Assembly: GCF_001273835.1 (NCBI RefSeq)
Contig: NZ_JHEI01000146.1
Span: 17,365 to 81,364 of the forward strand
Length of the DNA stretch: 64,000 nucleotides
Direction of reading: 5' to 3'
Source of the DNA: Leucobacter celer subsp. astrifaciens
GTDB taxonomy: Bacteria > Actinomycetota > Actinomycetes > Actinomycetales > Microbacteriaceae
The translations under genes were made by a program, and so were the position numbers. Below are positions 52,189 through 60,391 of the stretch, one piece after another (positions within the stretch are counted from its first letter, which is position 1; every line of letters starts with the position of its first letter). Below the pieces are notes generated by a model. The model was not told the origin of the DNA and ran no database searches. It saw only the letters and a program-made list of their open reading frames with translations.

Positions 52189-53220
52189 CTATGCCGTCGC
52201 CTTCGCCCGGCCGAGATCCACGAAGACCGCCGTGTTGAAACCGTAGGCCGCCCGCACCTCGTCGAGCATGCGCGCCTTCTCGGCTTCGTCGAGGCCCTCT
52301 CCCAGCGCGTCGAGCGCGGAGCGGTACTCGTTCTTGAAGTCGGTGAGCGAGCCCAGCTCCGAGAAGTCGTAGAAGGCGATGCCTTCGCGATCCAGCTCGT
52401 GCTGCTTCGCCACCCTCCTCGCGATCATCTGCCCGCCCGAGAGATCGCCGAGGTACCGGGTGTAGTGATGGGCGACGACGCCCGCGATCCAGCCCTCTTC
52501 GGCCACCTCGCGGATGCGAGCGGCGTAGGCCTCGGTCGCCGGCACGACCTCGACGCGATCGCGCCAGTCGTCTCCGATGAGGTGCACGAGATCCGCCTCG
52601 AGCGCCGGCATGCGCACGAGCGCCTCCCGGTGGAAGGGCGCGAAATCGGGATCGGCGGCGAAGCGAGCCGTCGCCGCCTCGAGCGCCTCGTACATGTAAT
52701 AGTGCTGCACGACGAGATCGATGTAGTCCTGCAGCGTGCCGCGCCCGCGCATGATCTCCTCCATGAAGGAGGCGCCCTCGCTATCGGAGTGATCGGACCA
52801 GGAGCTCTCCCGCACGACCACCGAGAACGGCTTCTCGCCCTCGGCCGCGGAGCTCTCCGCGGCGTGGTGCGCATGGTGGGCGTGGTTCCCATGGTGCGCG
52901 CCGGAACCGCTCTCCGGCGCGTGCTCCTCGCGCGGCTCGATCCCCAGCCGCTCGCATGCGGCGTTGTAGAGCGCGACGACCTCTCGGCGGATCTCGGGGC
53001 GCTCGGTGATGGGGCCGGCCGGCCACGCGACCGACAGCTCGTGCTCGCCGGACGGATCGGAGACCAGCCAGACCCCGCCCTCGCCCGTCACGCCGATCAT
53101 GCGGCTCGCCGTTGCGTCGGGGCGCCCGAAAGCGCGCGCGATCAGGAGATTGTCATCGGCATGGTCGCCGTTCATGTGTCCGGTCACGCCCGAGACCACA
53201 TCTTCAGTAAAGCTCGTCAC
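52189..53220 (-). CDS. DUF2470-heme oxygenase fusion
   Basis: A 343-residue two-domain protein. Residues ~5-95 form a DUF2470 (haem-utilisation-like) domain beginning VVSGVTGHMNGDHADDNLLI. Residues ~105-122 are a histidine-rich linker (HHGNHAHHAHH). The heme oxygenase domain (131-343) has the proximal haem histidine at 144 (WSDHSDSEGASFM, aligned with His20 of corynebacterial HmuO), VVQHYYMYEALE and the distal helix YTRYLGDLSGGQ. It degrades haem to biliverdin, CO and iron. GTG 53220 has TAGACT 6 nt upstream (leaderless) with an iron box just behind it, so it should be induced when iron is low. No reductase or haem importer is adjacent. Confidence 0.9.
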   Translation of the reverse strand: MTSFTEDVVSGVTGHMNGDHADDNLLIARAFGRPDATASRMIGVTGEGGVWLVSDPSGEHELSVAWPAGPITERPEIRREVVALYNAACERLGIEPREEHAPESGSGAHHGNHAHHAHHAAESSAAEGEKPFSVVVRESSWSDHSDSEGASFMEEIMRGRGTLQDYIDLVVQHYYMYEALEAATARFAADPDFAPFHREALVRMPALEADLVHLIGDDWRDRVEVVPATEAYAARIREVAEEGWIAGVVAHHYTRYLGDLSGGQMIARRVAKQHELDREGIAFYDFSELGSLTDFKNEYRSALDALGEGLDEAEKARMLDEVRAAYGFNTAVFVDLGRAKATA

Positions 53221-53233
53221 CGCTCCAGTCTAG

Positions 53234-53252
53234 TAAGGTCAGCCTCACATTG
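53234..53252. promoter_or_regulatory. Iron box (DtxR/IdeR-type operator)
   Basis: AGGTCAGCCTCACAT at 53236-53250 matches 12 of the 15 core positions of the DtxR site AGGTTAGCCTAACCT. It lies directly upstream of the heme oxygenase -10 box (53232-53227), within the region the polymerase must contact, and 34 bp from the -10 box of the divergent lipoprotein gene. Confidence 0.75.
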
Positions 53253-53296
53253 CCGCCAGAGACCGTTCTTCTCAGCGTCACGCAGTAGACTCTCCG

Positions 53297-54592
53297 GTGT
53301 TCTGCGCCCCATACGAAGCATCAGATTGGCGGTCGAGTTTGATCCCGAGGCTTGCACATCGCACGCGCATCGTCGCAACCGCTCTGCTCGCGACGGCGTC
53401 GCTCGGGCTGACAGCCTGCACCGGCGGCGACATCGCCGCCCCGGTGGGCGACGTCGACACCATCGACCAAGCGCTCGCATCCGGCATCGACGAGGCCATC
53501 GAGAACGCGATGGAGCTGAGCGGTTCCTCGCAAGCGGTCGTCGGCATCTGGTCGGGCGAGCAGGCGTACGTGCGCGGCTACGGCGACGGCGACATCGACG
53601 GGTCGGTCAAGATCCGCGGCGCCCAAGCCACCCAGCCCGTGATGTGCGCGCTCCTGCTCGACCTCGTCGACGCGGGGCAGATCGAGCTGGATCGCGAGAT
53701 CTCGAAGGACCTGACCCGGCAGTCGGGCATCGAGGGCGTCACCTATCGACAGCTCTGCGACATGCGATCCGGCATCGCCGATTTCAAGAGGGGCTACAAC
53801 ACTCTCTTCGCCAACAACCCGACCCGGTACTGGCCGGAGCAGGAGCTGATCGCGCAGGGCCTCGCCCACTCCCCGCTCGCCTGGCCCGGACTCAACGTGA
53901 ACCAGTCCGACACCAACGTGGTGCTGCTGGCGCGCGTGCTGAAGGTCAAGACCGGTCGCGAGGTCTCGGAACTGCTCGACGAGCACGTCTTCGCGAAGGC
54001 GGAGATGCCGTCGAGTTACTTCCCCGCGTTCTCGAGCACGACGGTCTCCGGCTCGACCCTCGCCGGCACCAACTACCCGCTGAGCGGTGGCAAGGCGGTG
54101 TGCGACGCCGGCCCGGTGGAGGTTCCCGAGGTCTCCGCATCGATCCTCTCGGGCGCCGGGGCGACCGTCACGACGGTCACCGACCTCAAGAACTTCTACG
54201 AGCACTACCTCGACGGCACCTTCGGCGGCGACGCCGCATCGATCACCACCGACGCCTTCCCCGTGAAGAACCCGAAGCGCGACAGTGAGGGCAACCCCAC
54301 CGAGGAGCCCGACGAGAACGGCCGCCAGTGGACGTTCGGCACGGAGAAGATGGGGCCGCTCTACGGTCGCAGCGGATCGATCACCGGCACGATCACCGCG
54401 GCGTACCACGATCCCGAATCGGGCTACTCGGTGGTCGTCGCACTGAACAACTCGGCCTCCGGAGCGGCCTTCGCCAAGGCGCTCGCCTTCCAGCTCGCCT
54501 CGATCTCGGCCGAGGCCGGAGCCGGGCCGGAGCTGCCCTGGACCGCCGAAGAGCAGCTCGCGGAACTCCAGAAGAGCGCCGCCTGCCCGTAG
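53297..54592 (+). CDS. Beta-lactamase/D-Ala-D-Ala carboxypeptidase-like lipoprotein lacking catalytic residues
   Basis: A 431-residue protein with a long basic N-region, hydrophobic core and lipobox LTAC (Cys41). The fold is that of class C beta-lactamases/serine carboxypeptidases, but the motifs are degraded. SxxK is replaced by QATQ (110-113, before PVMCALLLDLVDAGQIELD). The YxN site is QSD (203-205, in NQSDTNVVLLARVL). The third box HxG/KTG reads GRSG. Hydrolysis by the usual mechanism is therefore not expected; binding to cell-wall peptide or a haem/iron-related task are possible. GTG 53297 has TAGACT 5 nt upstream (leaderless). It is divergent from the heme oxygenase across a 76-bp gap with the iron box. 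Confidence 0.8.
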   Translation: MFCAPYEASDWRSSLIPRLAHRTRIVATALLATASLGLTACTGGDIAAPVGDVDTIDQALASGIDEAIENAMELSGSSQAVVGIWSGEQAYVRGYGDGDIDGSVKIRGAQATQPVMCALLLDLVDAGQIELDREISKDLTRQSGIEGVTYRQLCDMRSGIADFKRGYNTLFANNPTRYWPEQELIAQGLAHSPLAWPGLNVNQSDTNVVLLARVLKVKTGREVSELLDEHVFAKAEMPSSYFPAFSSTTVSGSTLAGTNYPLSGGKAVCDAGPVEVPEVSASILSGAGATVTTVTDLKNFYEHYLDGTFGGDAASITTDAFPVKNPKRDSEGNPTEEPDENGRQWTFGTEKMGPLYGRSGSITGTITAAYHDPESGYSVVVALNNSASGAAFAKALAFQLASISAEAGAGPELPWTAEEQLAELQKSAACP

Positions 54593-54627
54593 GGCGGTAA
54601 CCGCGATTTCGCCGCCCGCCATCCTGC

Positions 54628-54633
54628 TATAGT
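54628..54633 (+). promoter_or_regulatory. -10 box of the tRNA gene
   Basis: TATAGT, preceded by TGC (extended -10 style), about 20 bp before the tRNA 5' end. No clear -35. Confidence 0.6.
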
Positions 54634-54653
54634 TGGTGCGGCGCTATCGCCCT

Positions 54654-54727
54654 GGGATCGTCGTCTAATGGTAAGACATCAGCTTCCCAAGCTGAGAACG
54701 CGGGTTCGATTCCCGTCGGTCCCTCCA
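54654..54727 (+). tRNA. tRNA-Gly (anticodon CCC)
   Basis: A 74-nt cloverleaf with encoded CCA. The acceptor stem GGGATCG pairs with CGGTCCC (54717-54723, one G-T pair). The anticodon stem TCAGC/GCTGA encloses loop TTCCCAA, giving anticodon CCC for glycine GGG codons. The T arm GCGGGTTCGATTCCCGT is intact. The gene stands alone and has its own promoter and terminator. Confidence 0.97.
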
Positions 54728-54729
54728 CA

Positions 54730-54759
54730 GAAGCCCCCTGCCTCGCGGCAGGGGGCTTC
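54730..54759 (+). terminator. Terminator of the tRNA gene
   Basis: GAAGCCCCCTGCC, loop TCGC, GGCAGGGGGCTTC: a perfect 13-bp stem starting 2 nt after the CCA end. Confidence 0.9.
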
Positions 54760-54834
54760 GTACTTCAGGACCTCCGGGAAGCCCGCTTCCTCTCGTCTCA
54801 GGACCTCCGGCCTCCCGTGCTCACTCCCCCACGT

Positions 54835-54883
54835 GCGTCAGTAGTTGCTGCCTCCCGTCAGGTTTGGTGACAACTACTGACGC
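54835..54883. repeat. Intergenic palindromic repeat, family C copy 1 (decayed)
   Basis: GCGTCAGTAGTTG (54835-54847) pairs exactly with CAACTACTGACGC (54871-54883); the inner part TTTGGTGACAACT is kept only on the right. A fuller copy is at 60392-60444. Both are followed by GCGAAT. Confidence 0.88.
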
Positions 54884-55013
54884 GCGAATATCGGGGTCCT
54901 GGGCCTGCCGTGGATCGGGCCGGGGCAGGCCGGGCAGGGGCGGAGCGGGACAGGCCGAGGCGGGGCGGGAGCGGGGGGCGAAGACGACTCGCGTCCTCGC
55001 CTCAGCTTCAGCC

Positions 55014-55556
55014 TCAGAGCCGCGCACCCTCGTGGCGCAGCAGCCGCTCCTTGACGTCAGTGCCGAAGAGGTAGCCCCCGAGCCCGCCGTCCGTGCGGAC
55101 GATGCGGTGGCACGGCACCACGAGCGCCACGAGGTTGTTGGCGCAGCCCGAAGCGGCGGCGCGCACCGCCGAGGGGCGCCCGGCGAGCGCCGCGAGCTCG
55201 GTGTACGTCACGGCACCGCCCGCGGGTACCCGGCGCAGCGCCCGCCACACCTCGCCGCGGAACGGCGTCTCGGGCTGTGCGACCGGGATCTCGTCGATCG
55301 CGGTGAGATCCCCGTCGGCATAGGCGCGCAGCGCATCCGGGATCGGTCCCGCGTCGCTCGGGGAGTCGGCGAGGCCGCGCCCTGCGAGCGATGCGTCGAG
55401 GCGGTCGAGGCGCTCCATGAGGCTGACGGCCTCGGGATCGGAATCGGTGGCGAAGCCGCCGGCCCGGAGCGCGCCGTCCTCGGGCGTCCAGATCGCGTGG
55501 AACGGGCTGCCGACGATGTCGACCACCGCGTACGAAAAAGGCAGCTGAGAGGTCAT
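55014..55556 (-). CDS. ogt: Methylated-DNA--protein-cysteine methyltransferase (Ogt)
   Basis: A 180-residue repair protein. The C-terminal domain has the acceptor cysteine in VVPCHRIVR with the preceding asparagine helix (SGCANNLVALVVP) and the GGLGGYLFGTDVKERLLRHE ending. It transfers alkyl groups from O6-alkylguanine to its own cysteine and is used once. The N-terminal ~80 residues are the usual Ogt-type domain with no metal site. The ATG overlaps the stop of the Ada-AlkA gene (ATGA), making a two-gene alkylation repair operon. Confidence 0.95.
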   Translation of the reverse strand: MTSQLPFSYAVVDIVGSPFHAIWTPEDGALRAGGFATDSDPEAVSLMERLDRLDASLAGRGLADSPSDAGPIPDALRAYADGDLTAIDEIPVAQPETPFRGEVWRALRRVPAGGAVTYTELAALAGRPSAVRAAASGCANNLVALVVPCHRIVRTDGGLGGYLFGTDVKERLLRHEGARL

Positions 55557-57094
55557 GGGATCTCCTTTCGCGAGGCCGCTTCGAGAAAGTCGGCCCAGAG
55601 GTGCTGAGTGGCGTATCCCCGGAAGGGCCGCCAGGTCTCGGCGAGGCGCTCGGCCTCGCGGTTCGCGGTCACGCCGAGGGCGCGACGCAGGATCAGATCG
55701 CCCGAGGGATAGGCGTCCGGGTCGCCGAGCGCGCGCAGCGCGATGATCTCCACGGTCCAGGGGCCGATGCCGCGCATCGCGGCGAGTTCGGCGCGCGCCC
55801 GGTCGCGGTCGGCTCCGGGCCCGAGGTCGAGGCCGGAGGCGAGCGCCGCAGCGAGCGAGCGCAGCGTCTCCGCCCTGGCTCGGGTGAGCCCGAGGCGATC
55901 CCGCAACTGCTCGGCCTCGCATCCGGCGATGAGTTCGGGATCAGGCCCCGCCAGAAAGCCCGGCACCGCCTGGACGCCCGGCCGGGCGAAGGCCGCCGCG
56001 AGCCGCCCCTGCAGGGTGCGCGCCGCGGCGAGCGAGACCTGCTGCCCCAGAACGGTGCCGAGCGCGAACTCGCGGGGTTCGCGCGCCGCGGGCAGCCGCA
56101 GCCCCGGTCGACGGATGACGAGGTCTCCGAGCAGCGGATCGCGCGCGAACGCATCGGCGATCTGCGCCGGGTCGGCGTCGAGGTCGAGCAGGCGGCGCAC
56201 CGTCTGGATCGCGGGCATCGTGTCGGTGAGCTGCGGCAGCGTGAGCACCACCGGAATCCCCACCGCCGTGACTCCGTCGCGCGTCTGCGCGGCCGACGGG
56301 GGCACCTCCGACCAGTCGATGCGCACCACCGCGGTACCGCCGGGCACATCGACAGCGTGCGCGGTCGAGCCATCCGCATCGACGAGGTCGCGCCCCGGAA
56401 CGGCGTGCGCCTCGAGATGCGCACGGATCGCCGCGGCGTCGAAGGGGGCCCGGGTGCGCAGACGCAGCGCGATCCTCGGTCGTTCATCGGACACCGGGCC
56501 GCGAGGATCCTCCGCGCCGATGCGGCGACGCGGCATGCGCGAGGGCGCGATCCCGAACTCCTCGCGCATCGTGTCGCCGAACTGCCGGACGCTGCCGAAA
56601 CCGGCGGCGAAGGCGACGTCGACGAGCGGCAGCTCCGTCTCCTCGATGAGCGCGCGAGCCGCGTGCGCCCGCCGGGTGCGGGTGAGCTGCAGCGGACTCG
56701 CGCCGATCTCCTCCATCATCATGCGACGCAGGTGCCGCTCGCTGACGGCGAGCTCGGCCGCGAGTCCCGCCACGCCAACCGCGTCGACGGCGCCGTCCCT
56801 GATGCGGCGAACGGCCCGCGCCACGAGATCGCCGCGCACGTCCCAGTCCCGGGTGCCCGGCACCGCGTCGGGGCGGCACCGCTTGCAGGCGCGGAACCCC
56901 GCCGCCACACACGCGGCCGCGCTCGGGAAGAAGCGGCAGTTCTCGGGGAGGGGCTTGCGCGCGGGGCACGAGGGACGGCAGTAGATCCCCGTGCTCGTCA
57001 CTCCGAGATAGACCCGACCGTCCCAGCGCGCGTCGCGGCCCGACGCAGCCCGGTAGCAGGCGTCGAAGTCGAGGATCGGAGTATCGCTGGTCAC
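55553..57094 (-). CDS. Ada-AlkA fusion: methylphosphotriester sensor/activator and 3-methyladenine glycosylase
   Basis: A 513-residue fusion. Residues ~1-80 are the Ada zinc domain with GIYCRPSCPARKP and RACKRCRPD, whose first cysteine accepts methyl from phosphotriesters. Residues ~85-180 form an AraC-type helix-turn-helix (LAAELAVSERHLRRMMMEEI, ATG-like fold to FGIAPSRMPRR). Residues ~200-513 are AlkA: an N-terminal beta layer and the HhH-GPD region AAMRGIGPWTVEIIALRALG with the catalytic aspartate in PSGDLILRRA. It senses alkylation damage, activates its own operon and removes alkylated bases. GTG 57094 was chosen because Ada similarity starts there; a GGA precedes. Confidence 0.94.
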   Translation of the reverse strand: MTSDTPILDFDACYRAASGRDARWDGRVYLGVTSTGIYCRPSCPARKPLPENCRFFPSAAACVAAGFRACKRCRPDAVPGTRDWDVRGDLVARAVRRIRDGAVDAVGVAGLAAELAVSERHLRRMMMEEIGASPLQLTRTRRAHAARALIEETELPLVDVAFAAGFGSVRQFGDTMREEFGIAPSRMPRRRIGAEDPRGPVSDERPRIALRLRTRAPFDAAAIRAHLEAHAVPGRDLVDADGSTAHAVDVPGGTAVVRIDWSEVPPSAAQTRDGVTAVGIPVVLTLPQLTDTMPAIQTVRRLLDLDADPAQIADAFARDPLLGDLVIRRPGLRLPAAREPREFALGTVLGQQVSLAAARTLQGRLAAAFARPGVQAVPGFLAGPDPELIAGCEAEQLRDRLGLTRARAETLRSLAAALASGLDLGPGADRDRARAELAAMRGIGPWTVEIIALRALGDPDAYPSGDLILRRALGVTANREAERLAETWRPFRGYATQHLWADFLEAASRKEIP

Positions 57095-57182
57095 GGATCC
57101 ATTGTTCCGCGCGCACGCCCGCGACGCACGCGGAAAACGGACATGGCAGTGGGAGCGCCCGCCACTCGCTACGCTCGAGTGC

Positions 57183-57722
57183 ATGAGTCACGCCTCCGGC
57201 CGCTCCGCCCTGCTGCGAGCCACCATCGTCGTCGTCGCCGCGGGCGGCCTGCGCGCGCTGACCTACCGCGCGGTCGCCGCGGAGGCCGGCGTCTCGCACG
57301 GGCTCGTGCGGCACCACTTCGGATCCCGTGACCAGCTCATCGCGGAGGCGATGGAGTTCGCGATCGACGAGAGCCTCCGCGGCTCGAACATGCTCAGCAG
57401 CGCGCTCACGGCAGCCGAGTTCGCCGCCGGGATCGAGTCGCTCGCCGACCGGGAGGCGGGCATCCAGTCGTTCCAGTACGAACTGCTGCTCGAGTCGCGG
57501 CGCCGTCCGGAGCTGCGGCCGCTGGCGGAGCAGCACTACCGCGCCTACCGCGAGGCGATCTCGCGCCAGCTGGCCCGCCTGGGCGTCGACGACGCCGAAC
57601 TGACGGAACTGATCTGGTTCGCTCTCGACGGGATCGTGTTCAAGCAGCTCGTGTCGCCCGAGGACGTCGCCCCGGCCCTGCGCCGCATCCGCGCGCTCGT
57701 CGAGGCGGCGCAGACCGCCTGA
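57183..57722 (+). CDS. TetR family transcriptional regulator
   Basis: A 179-residue regulator with the helix-turn-helix at residues ~12-55 (LRALTYRAVAAEAGVSHGLV, RHHFGSRDQLIAEAME) and a helical ligand domain. ATG 57183 has TACGCT 9 nt upstream, so the leader is nearly absent. It is located upstream of, and in the same direction as, the ornithine cyclodeaminase-like/oxidase operon, separated by 186 bp that contain a strong promoter with a palindrome in its spacer, the probable target of this repressor. Confidence 0.87.
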   Translation: MSHASGRSALLRATIVVVAAGGLRALTYRAVAAEAGVSHGLVRHHFGSRDQLIAEAMEFAIDESLRGSNMLSSALTAAEFAAGIESLADREAGIQSFQYELLLESRRRPELRPLAEQHYRAYREAISRQLARLGVDDAELTELIWFALDGIVFKQLVSPEDVAPALRRIRALVEAAQTA

Positions 57723-57800
57723 CAGCAGGCCCGACACCCGCGGCAGCCCCAGTCGCCCCGCGGGAGCCGCGATCCGATACCCCGGATCCCGAATCTCTCC

Positions 57801-57829
57801 TTGACTATCCAGATGGATAGTTTTAGGCT
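57801..57829 (+). promoter_or_regulatory. Promoter TTGACT-N17-TAGGCT with operator in the spacer
   Basis: -35 TTGACT (57801-57806), 17-bp spacer, -10 TAGGCT (57824-57829). The palindrome ACTATCC-AGAT-GGATAGT (57804-57821) fills the spacer, so a bound repressor would block polymerase. It serves the ornithine cyclodeaminase-like gene. Confidence 0.75.
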
Positions 57830-57908
57830 GACGCTACCGAGTGGATCGTGACCGGATCCCTCGCCCGGGCGGAGCCGCTCGGAGCAAGAACGAAAGGGAC
57901 ACACCGCC

Positions 57909-59039
57909 GTGCCGGACACCACGATCGAATTCCTCTACCTCAACGAGCCCGACATGATCCGCGCCGGTGTCACGAACATGGCCGAGTGCGTCGACACCAT
58001 GACCGACATGCTGGGGCTCTTCGCCCAGGGCGACTACCGCATGGCCGGCAGCGAGAACAACTCGCACGGCGCGCAGGTCTTCTTCCCCGCCGAGGAGACC
58101 TTCCCCGGCATGCCCGTCGACGGCCCGGATCGCCGCTTCATGGCCATGCCCGCCTACCTCGGCGGTGACTACCAGGTCGCCGGCTGCAAATGGTACGGAT
58201 CCAACGTCGAGAACAAGAAGCAGGGCCTGCCCCGCTCCATCCTCATGTTCACGCTCAACGACAAGGACACCGGCGCGCCCCTCGCCATCATGAGCGCCAA
58301 CCTCCTCAGCGCCTACCGCACCGGCGCGATCCCCGGCGTCGGCGCCCGCTACCTCGCCCGCGAGGACGCCACGGTCGTCGGCATCATCGGCCCCGGCCCC
58401 ATGAACCGCACCTCCCTCGAATCGTTCATGGCCGTGCGTCCCGACATCGACACCGTGAAGGTCTCGGGCCGCGGCCAGGCCGGTATCGACACCTTCATCG
58501 CGTGGGCGAAGGAGAAGTTCCCCCAGATCGCTCGCGTAGAGCAGGTCGCCGACATGGAGGCCGCCGTGCGCGGATCCGACATCGTCAGCATCGCCGTGCC
58601 CAGCCCGATGGGCTCCGAGAACTACCCGACCGTCCAGGACGAGTGGGTCAAACCCGGCGCATTCATCTGCTGCTCGGCCCACCTCGCGCTCGACGAGGAT
58701 CTCGTGCTGCGATCCCGCCACGTCGCCGACGCCCGCAAGATCTACCAGGCCTGGGCCGAGGAGATCCCCGCCCCCGCGCACGAGACCGTGGGCATCTGGG
58801 GCATGCACCTCGTCGACCGCGTGCGCGACGGCCGCATGACTCCCGAGCAGTTCGAGGACATGGGCGAGATCATCCAGGGCCTCACCCCCGCGCGCCGCAA
58901 CGACGACGAGGTCTTCATCTACTCGGTGGGCGGCATGCCCGTCGAAGACGTCGCGTGGGCAACGAAGGTCTACCGCAACGCCGTGCGCGACGGCATCGGC
59001 ACCAAGCTCAAGCTCTGGGACGAGCCCGCGCTGGCCTGA
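57909..59039 (+). CDS. Ornithine cyclodeaminase/mu-crystallin family protein (tyramine oxidase subunit B type)
   Basis: A 376-residue NAD(P)-binding protein. The N-terminal half holds the conserved substrate-side lysine region (QVAGCKWYGSNVENKKQGLP) and SANLLSAYRTGAIPGVGARY; the Rossmann motif is VVGIIGPGPMNRTS, where the usual GxGxQA is GPGPMN, as in the group annotated in related genomes as tyramine oxidase subunit B. A true ornithine cyclodeaminase role is doubtful; an imine- or ketimine-reducing or deaminating step on an amine product is likely. The GTG at 57909 has a GAAAGG ribosome site. It is the first gene of the operon with the flavin oxidase at 59196. Confidence 0.83.
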   Translation: MPDTTIEFLYLNEPDMIRAGVTNMAECVDTMTDMLGLFAQGDYRMAGSENNSHGAQVFFPAEETFPGMPVDGPDRRFMAMPAYLGGDYQVAGCKWYGSNVENKKQGLPRSILMFTLNDKDTGAPLAIMSANLLSAYRTGAIPGVGARYLAREDATVVGIIGPGPMNRTSLESFMAVRPDIDTVKVSGRGQAGIDTFIAWAKEKFPQIARVEQVADMEAAVRGSDIVSIAVPSPMGSENYPTVQDEWVKPGAFICCSAHLALDEDLVLRSRHVADARKIYQAWAEEIPAPAHETVGIWGMHLVDRVRDGRMTPEQFEDMGEIIQGLTPARRNDDEVFIYSVGGMPVEDVAWATKVYRNAVRDGIGTKLKLWDEPALA

Positions 59040-59077
59040 TCCCTCGCTCCCCCACCCCCGGCGCACGGACCCTCCCC

Positions 59078-59170
59078 GTCGTTCTGCGCGGAGTCGCAGA
59101 ATCCCACTCGGGAGAACGGCGCATCAGAGGCGACGAACACTCGAGATCCTGCGACTCCGCGCAGGATGAC
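59078..59170. repeat. Intergenic palindromic repeat, family B copy 2
   Basis: Left arm CGTTCTGCGCGGAGTCGCAG (from 59080), right arm GATCCTGCGACTCCGCGCAG then GATGAC ending at 59170, with a ~36-nt loop. It lies inside the operon, between the cyclodeaminase-like and oxidase genes, and its end is 26 bp before the oxidase start. Confidence 0.82.
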
Positions 59171-59195
59171 AGACCAGAAGCAGAAGAGGATCGAA

Positions 59196-60368
59196 ATGGA
59201 CCTGCAGAAGACGGGCGTCGTGGTGATCGGCGCCGGAACCGTCGGCTCGATGGCGCTGTGGCAGCTGAGCAAGCGCGAAGGGCTCGACGTGGTCGGCATC
59301 GAGCAGTACGGGCGCGTGCACTCGCACGGCTCGTACGTCGGGGAGTCGCGCGTGTTCCGCACCGCGGTGCACGAGGGCGGCACCTACGTGCGCATGATCC
59401 AGCGCTCGCGAGATCTGTGGCGCGAGCTCGAGAAGGAATCGGGCCGCGACATCTACTACGAGGTCGGCTGCCTCAGCATCGCGCCCGAGGGATTCCCGGA
59501 TCTCGAGACCGCGCTCGGCACGGTGCGCGACTACGGCATCCCCCACCGCACGCTCAGCACCGAGGAACTGCGCAAGGAGTATCCGCAGCACACGATCTTC
59601 GACGGCGACGTGGGCCTGCTCGACGAGCACGGCGGCGGGCTGCGCCCCGAGGTCGCCGTGATGAGCGCGCTCGACCTGGCCGAGGCGAACGGCGCCCGGC
59701 TCTACTTCAACACCCCGGTCCTCGGCATCGAGGAGCGCTCCGACGGGGTCGTGGTGCGCACCACCCAGGGATCCTGGCTCGCCGACACGGTGGTGCTCGC
59801 CTCGGGATCCTGGTCGACCCGCCTCTCCCCCGAGCTGGACGAGCTGCTGCGCCTGCAGGTGCTCGGCCTCACCTGGTTCATGCCCCGCGATCCCGCGGCA
59901 TTCGTGCCCGAGAAGTTCCCCGCGTTCCTGCGCGACGCCGGCCCCGTGCACTTCTTCGGCGCGCCGAGCTTCGACGGCTACGCGTTCAAGGCCTGCACCA
60001 ACCCGGAGTGGCCGGTGTTCCGCGACGTGGCCGACGTGCCCACCCACCACACGCGCGAAGAGCTCATCAAGATCGGCCAGCGCGCCGCAGAACTCTTCGA
60101 GGGCCTCAACCCCGAGCCGGTGCGCGAGAGCGTGCACCACTGCGCCTACACCCCCGACCGCCTGCCCGTGGTCGACCGCAGCGCGAGCGGCCGGGTCGTC
60201 ACCATCGCGGGCCTCTCGGGTCACGGCTTCAAGTTCTCGCCGCAGCTCGGCGAGTGGGCCGCGCAGCTGGTCGCGGGCGAGGAAAGCACGGTGGATCCGC
60301 GCTTCGCGCTGCCCGAGCGCATGAAGGTGCTCGCCGAGCTCGGCCCCTACACCGGCGGCGGGCACTGA
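59196..60368 (+). CDS. Monomeric sarcosine/N-methyl amino acid oxidase-type flavoprotein
   Basis: A 390-residue FAD enzyme of the DAO/SoxA-SolA family. The Rossmann motif is VVVIGAGTVGSMALWQLSKR; SHGSYVGESRVFRTAVHEGG follows. A cysteine in SVHHCAYTPDRLPVVDR aligns with the covalent-flavin cysteine of monomeric sarcosine oxidase, and AGLSGHGFKFSPQLG closes the fold. It would oxidise an N-methyl amino acid or secondary amine with peroxide formation; SolA (N-methyltryptophan oxidase) is the nearest named type. ATG 59196 follows AGAGGA by 5-6 nt, preferred over 59166, which lies in a repeat. It shares the TetR-controlled promoter upstream of the cyclodeaminase-like gene. Confidence 0.88.
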   Translation: MDLQKTGVVVIGAGTVGSMALWQLSKREGLDVVGIEQYGRVHSHGSYVGESRVFRTAVHEGGTYVRMIQRSRDLWRELEKESGRDIYYEVGCLSIAPEGFPDLETALGTVRDYGIPHRTLSTEELRKEYPQHTIFDGDVGLLDEHGGGLRPEVAVMSALDLAEANGARLYFNTPVLGIEERSDGVVVRTTQGSWLADTVVLASGSWSTRLSPELDELLRLQVLGLTWFMPRDPAAFVPEKFPAFLRDAGPVHFFGAPSFDGYAFKACTNPEWPVFRDVADVPTHHTREELIKIGQRAAELFEGLNPEPVRESVHHCAYTPDRLPVVDRSASGRVVTIAGLSGHGFKFSPQLGEWAAQLVAGEESTVDPRFALPERMKVLAELGPYTGGGH

Positions 60369-60391
60369 TCCTCGTACTCCTCCTCCGCTAC

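Noticed and set aside
54654..54727. tRNA-Gly as an integration site
   Set aside because: The tRNA is followed directly by its terminator and then core genes; there is no integrase and no duplicated tRNA 3' end in the window.
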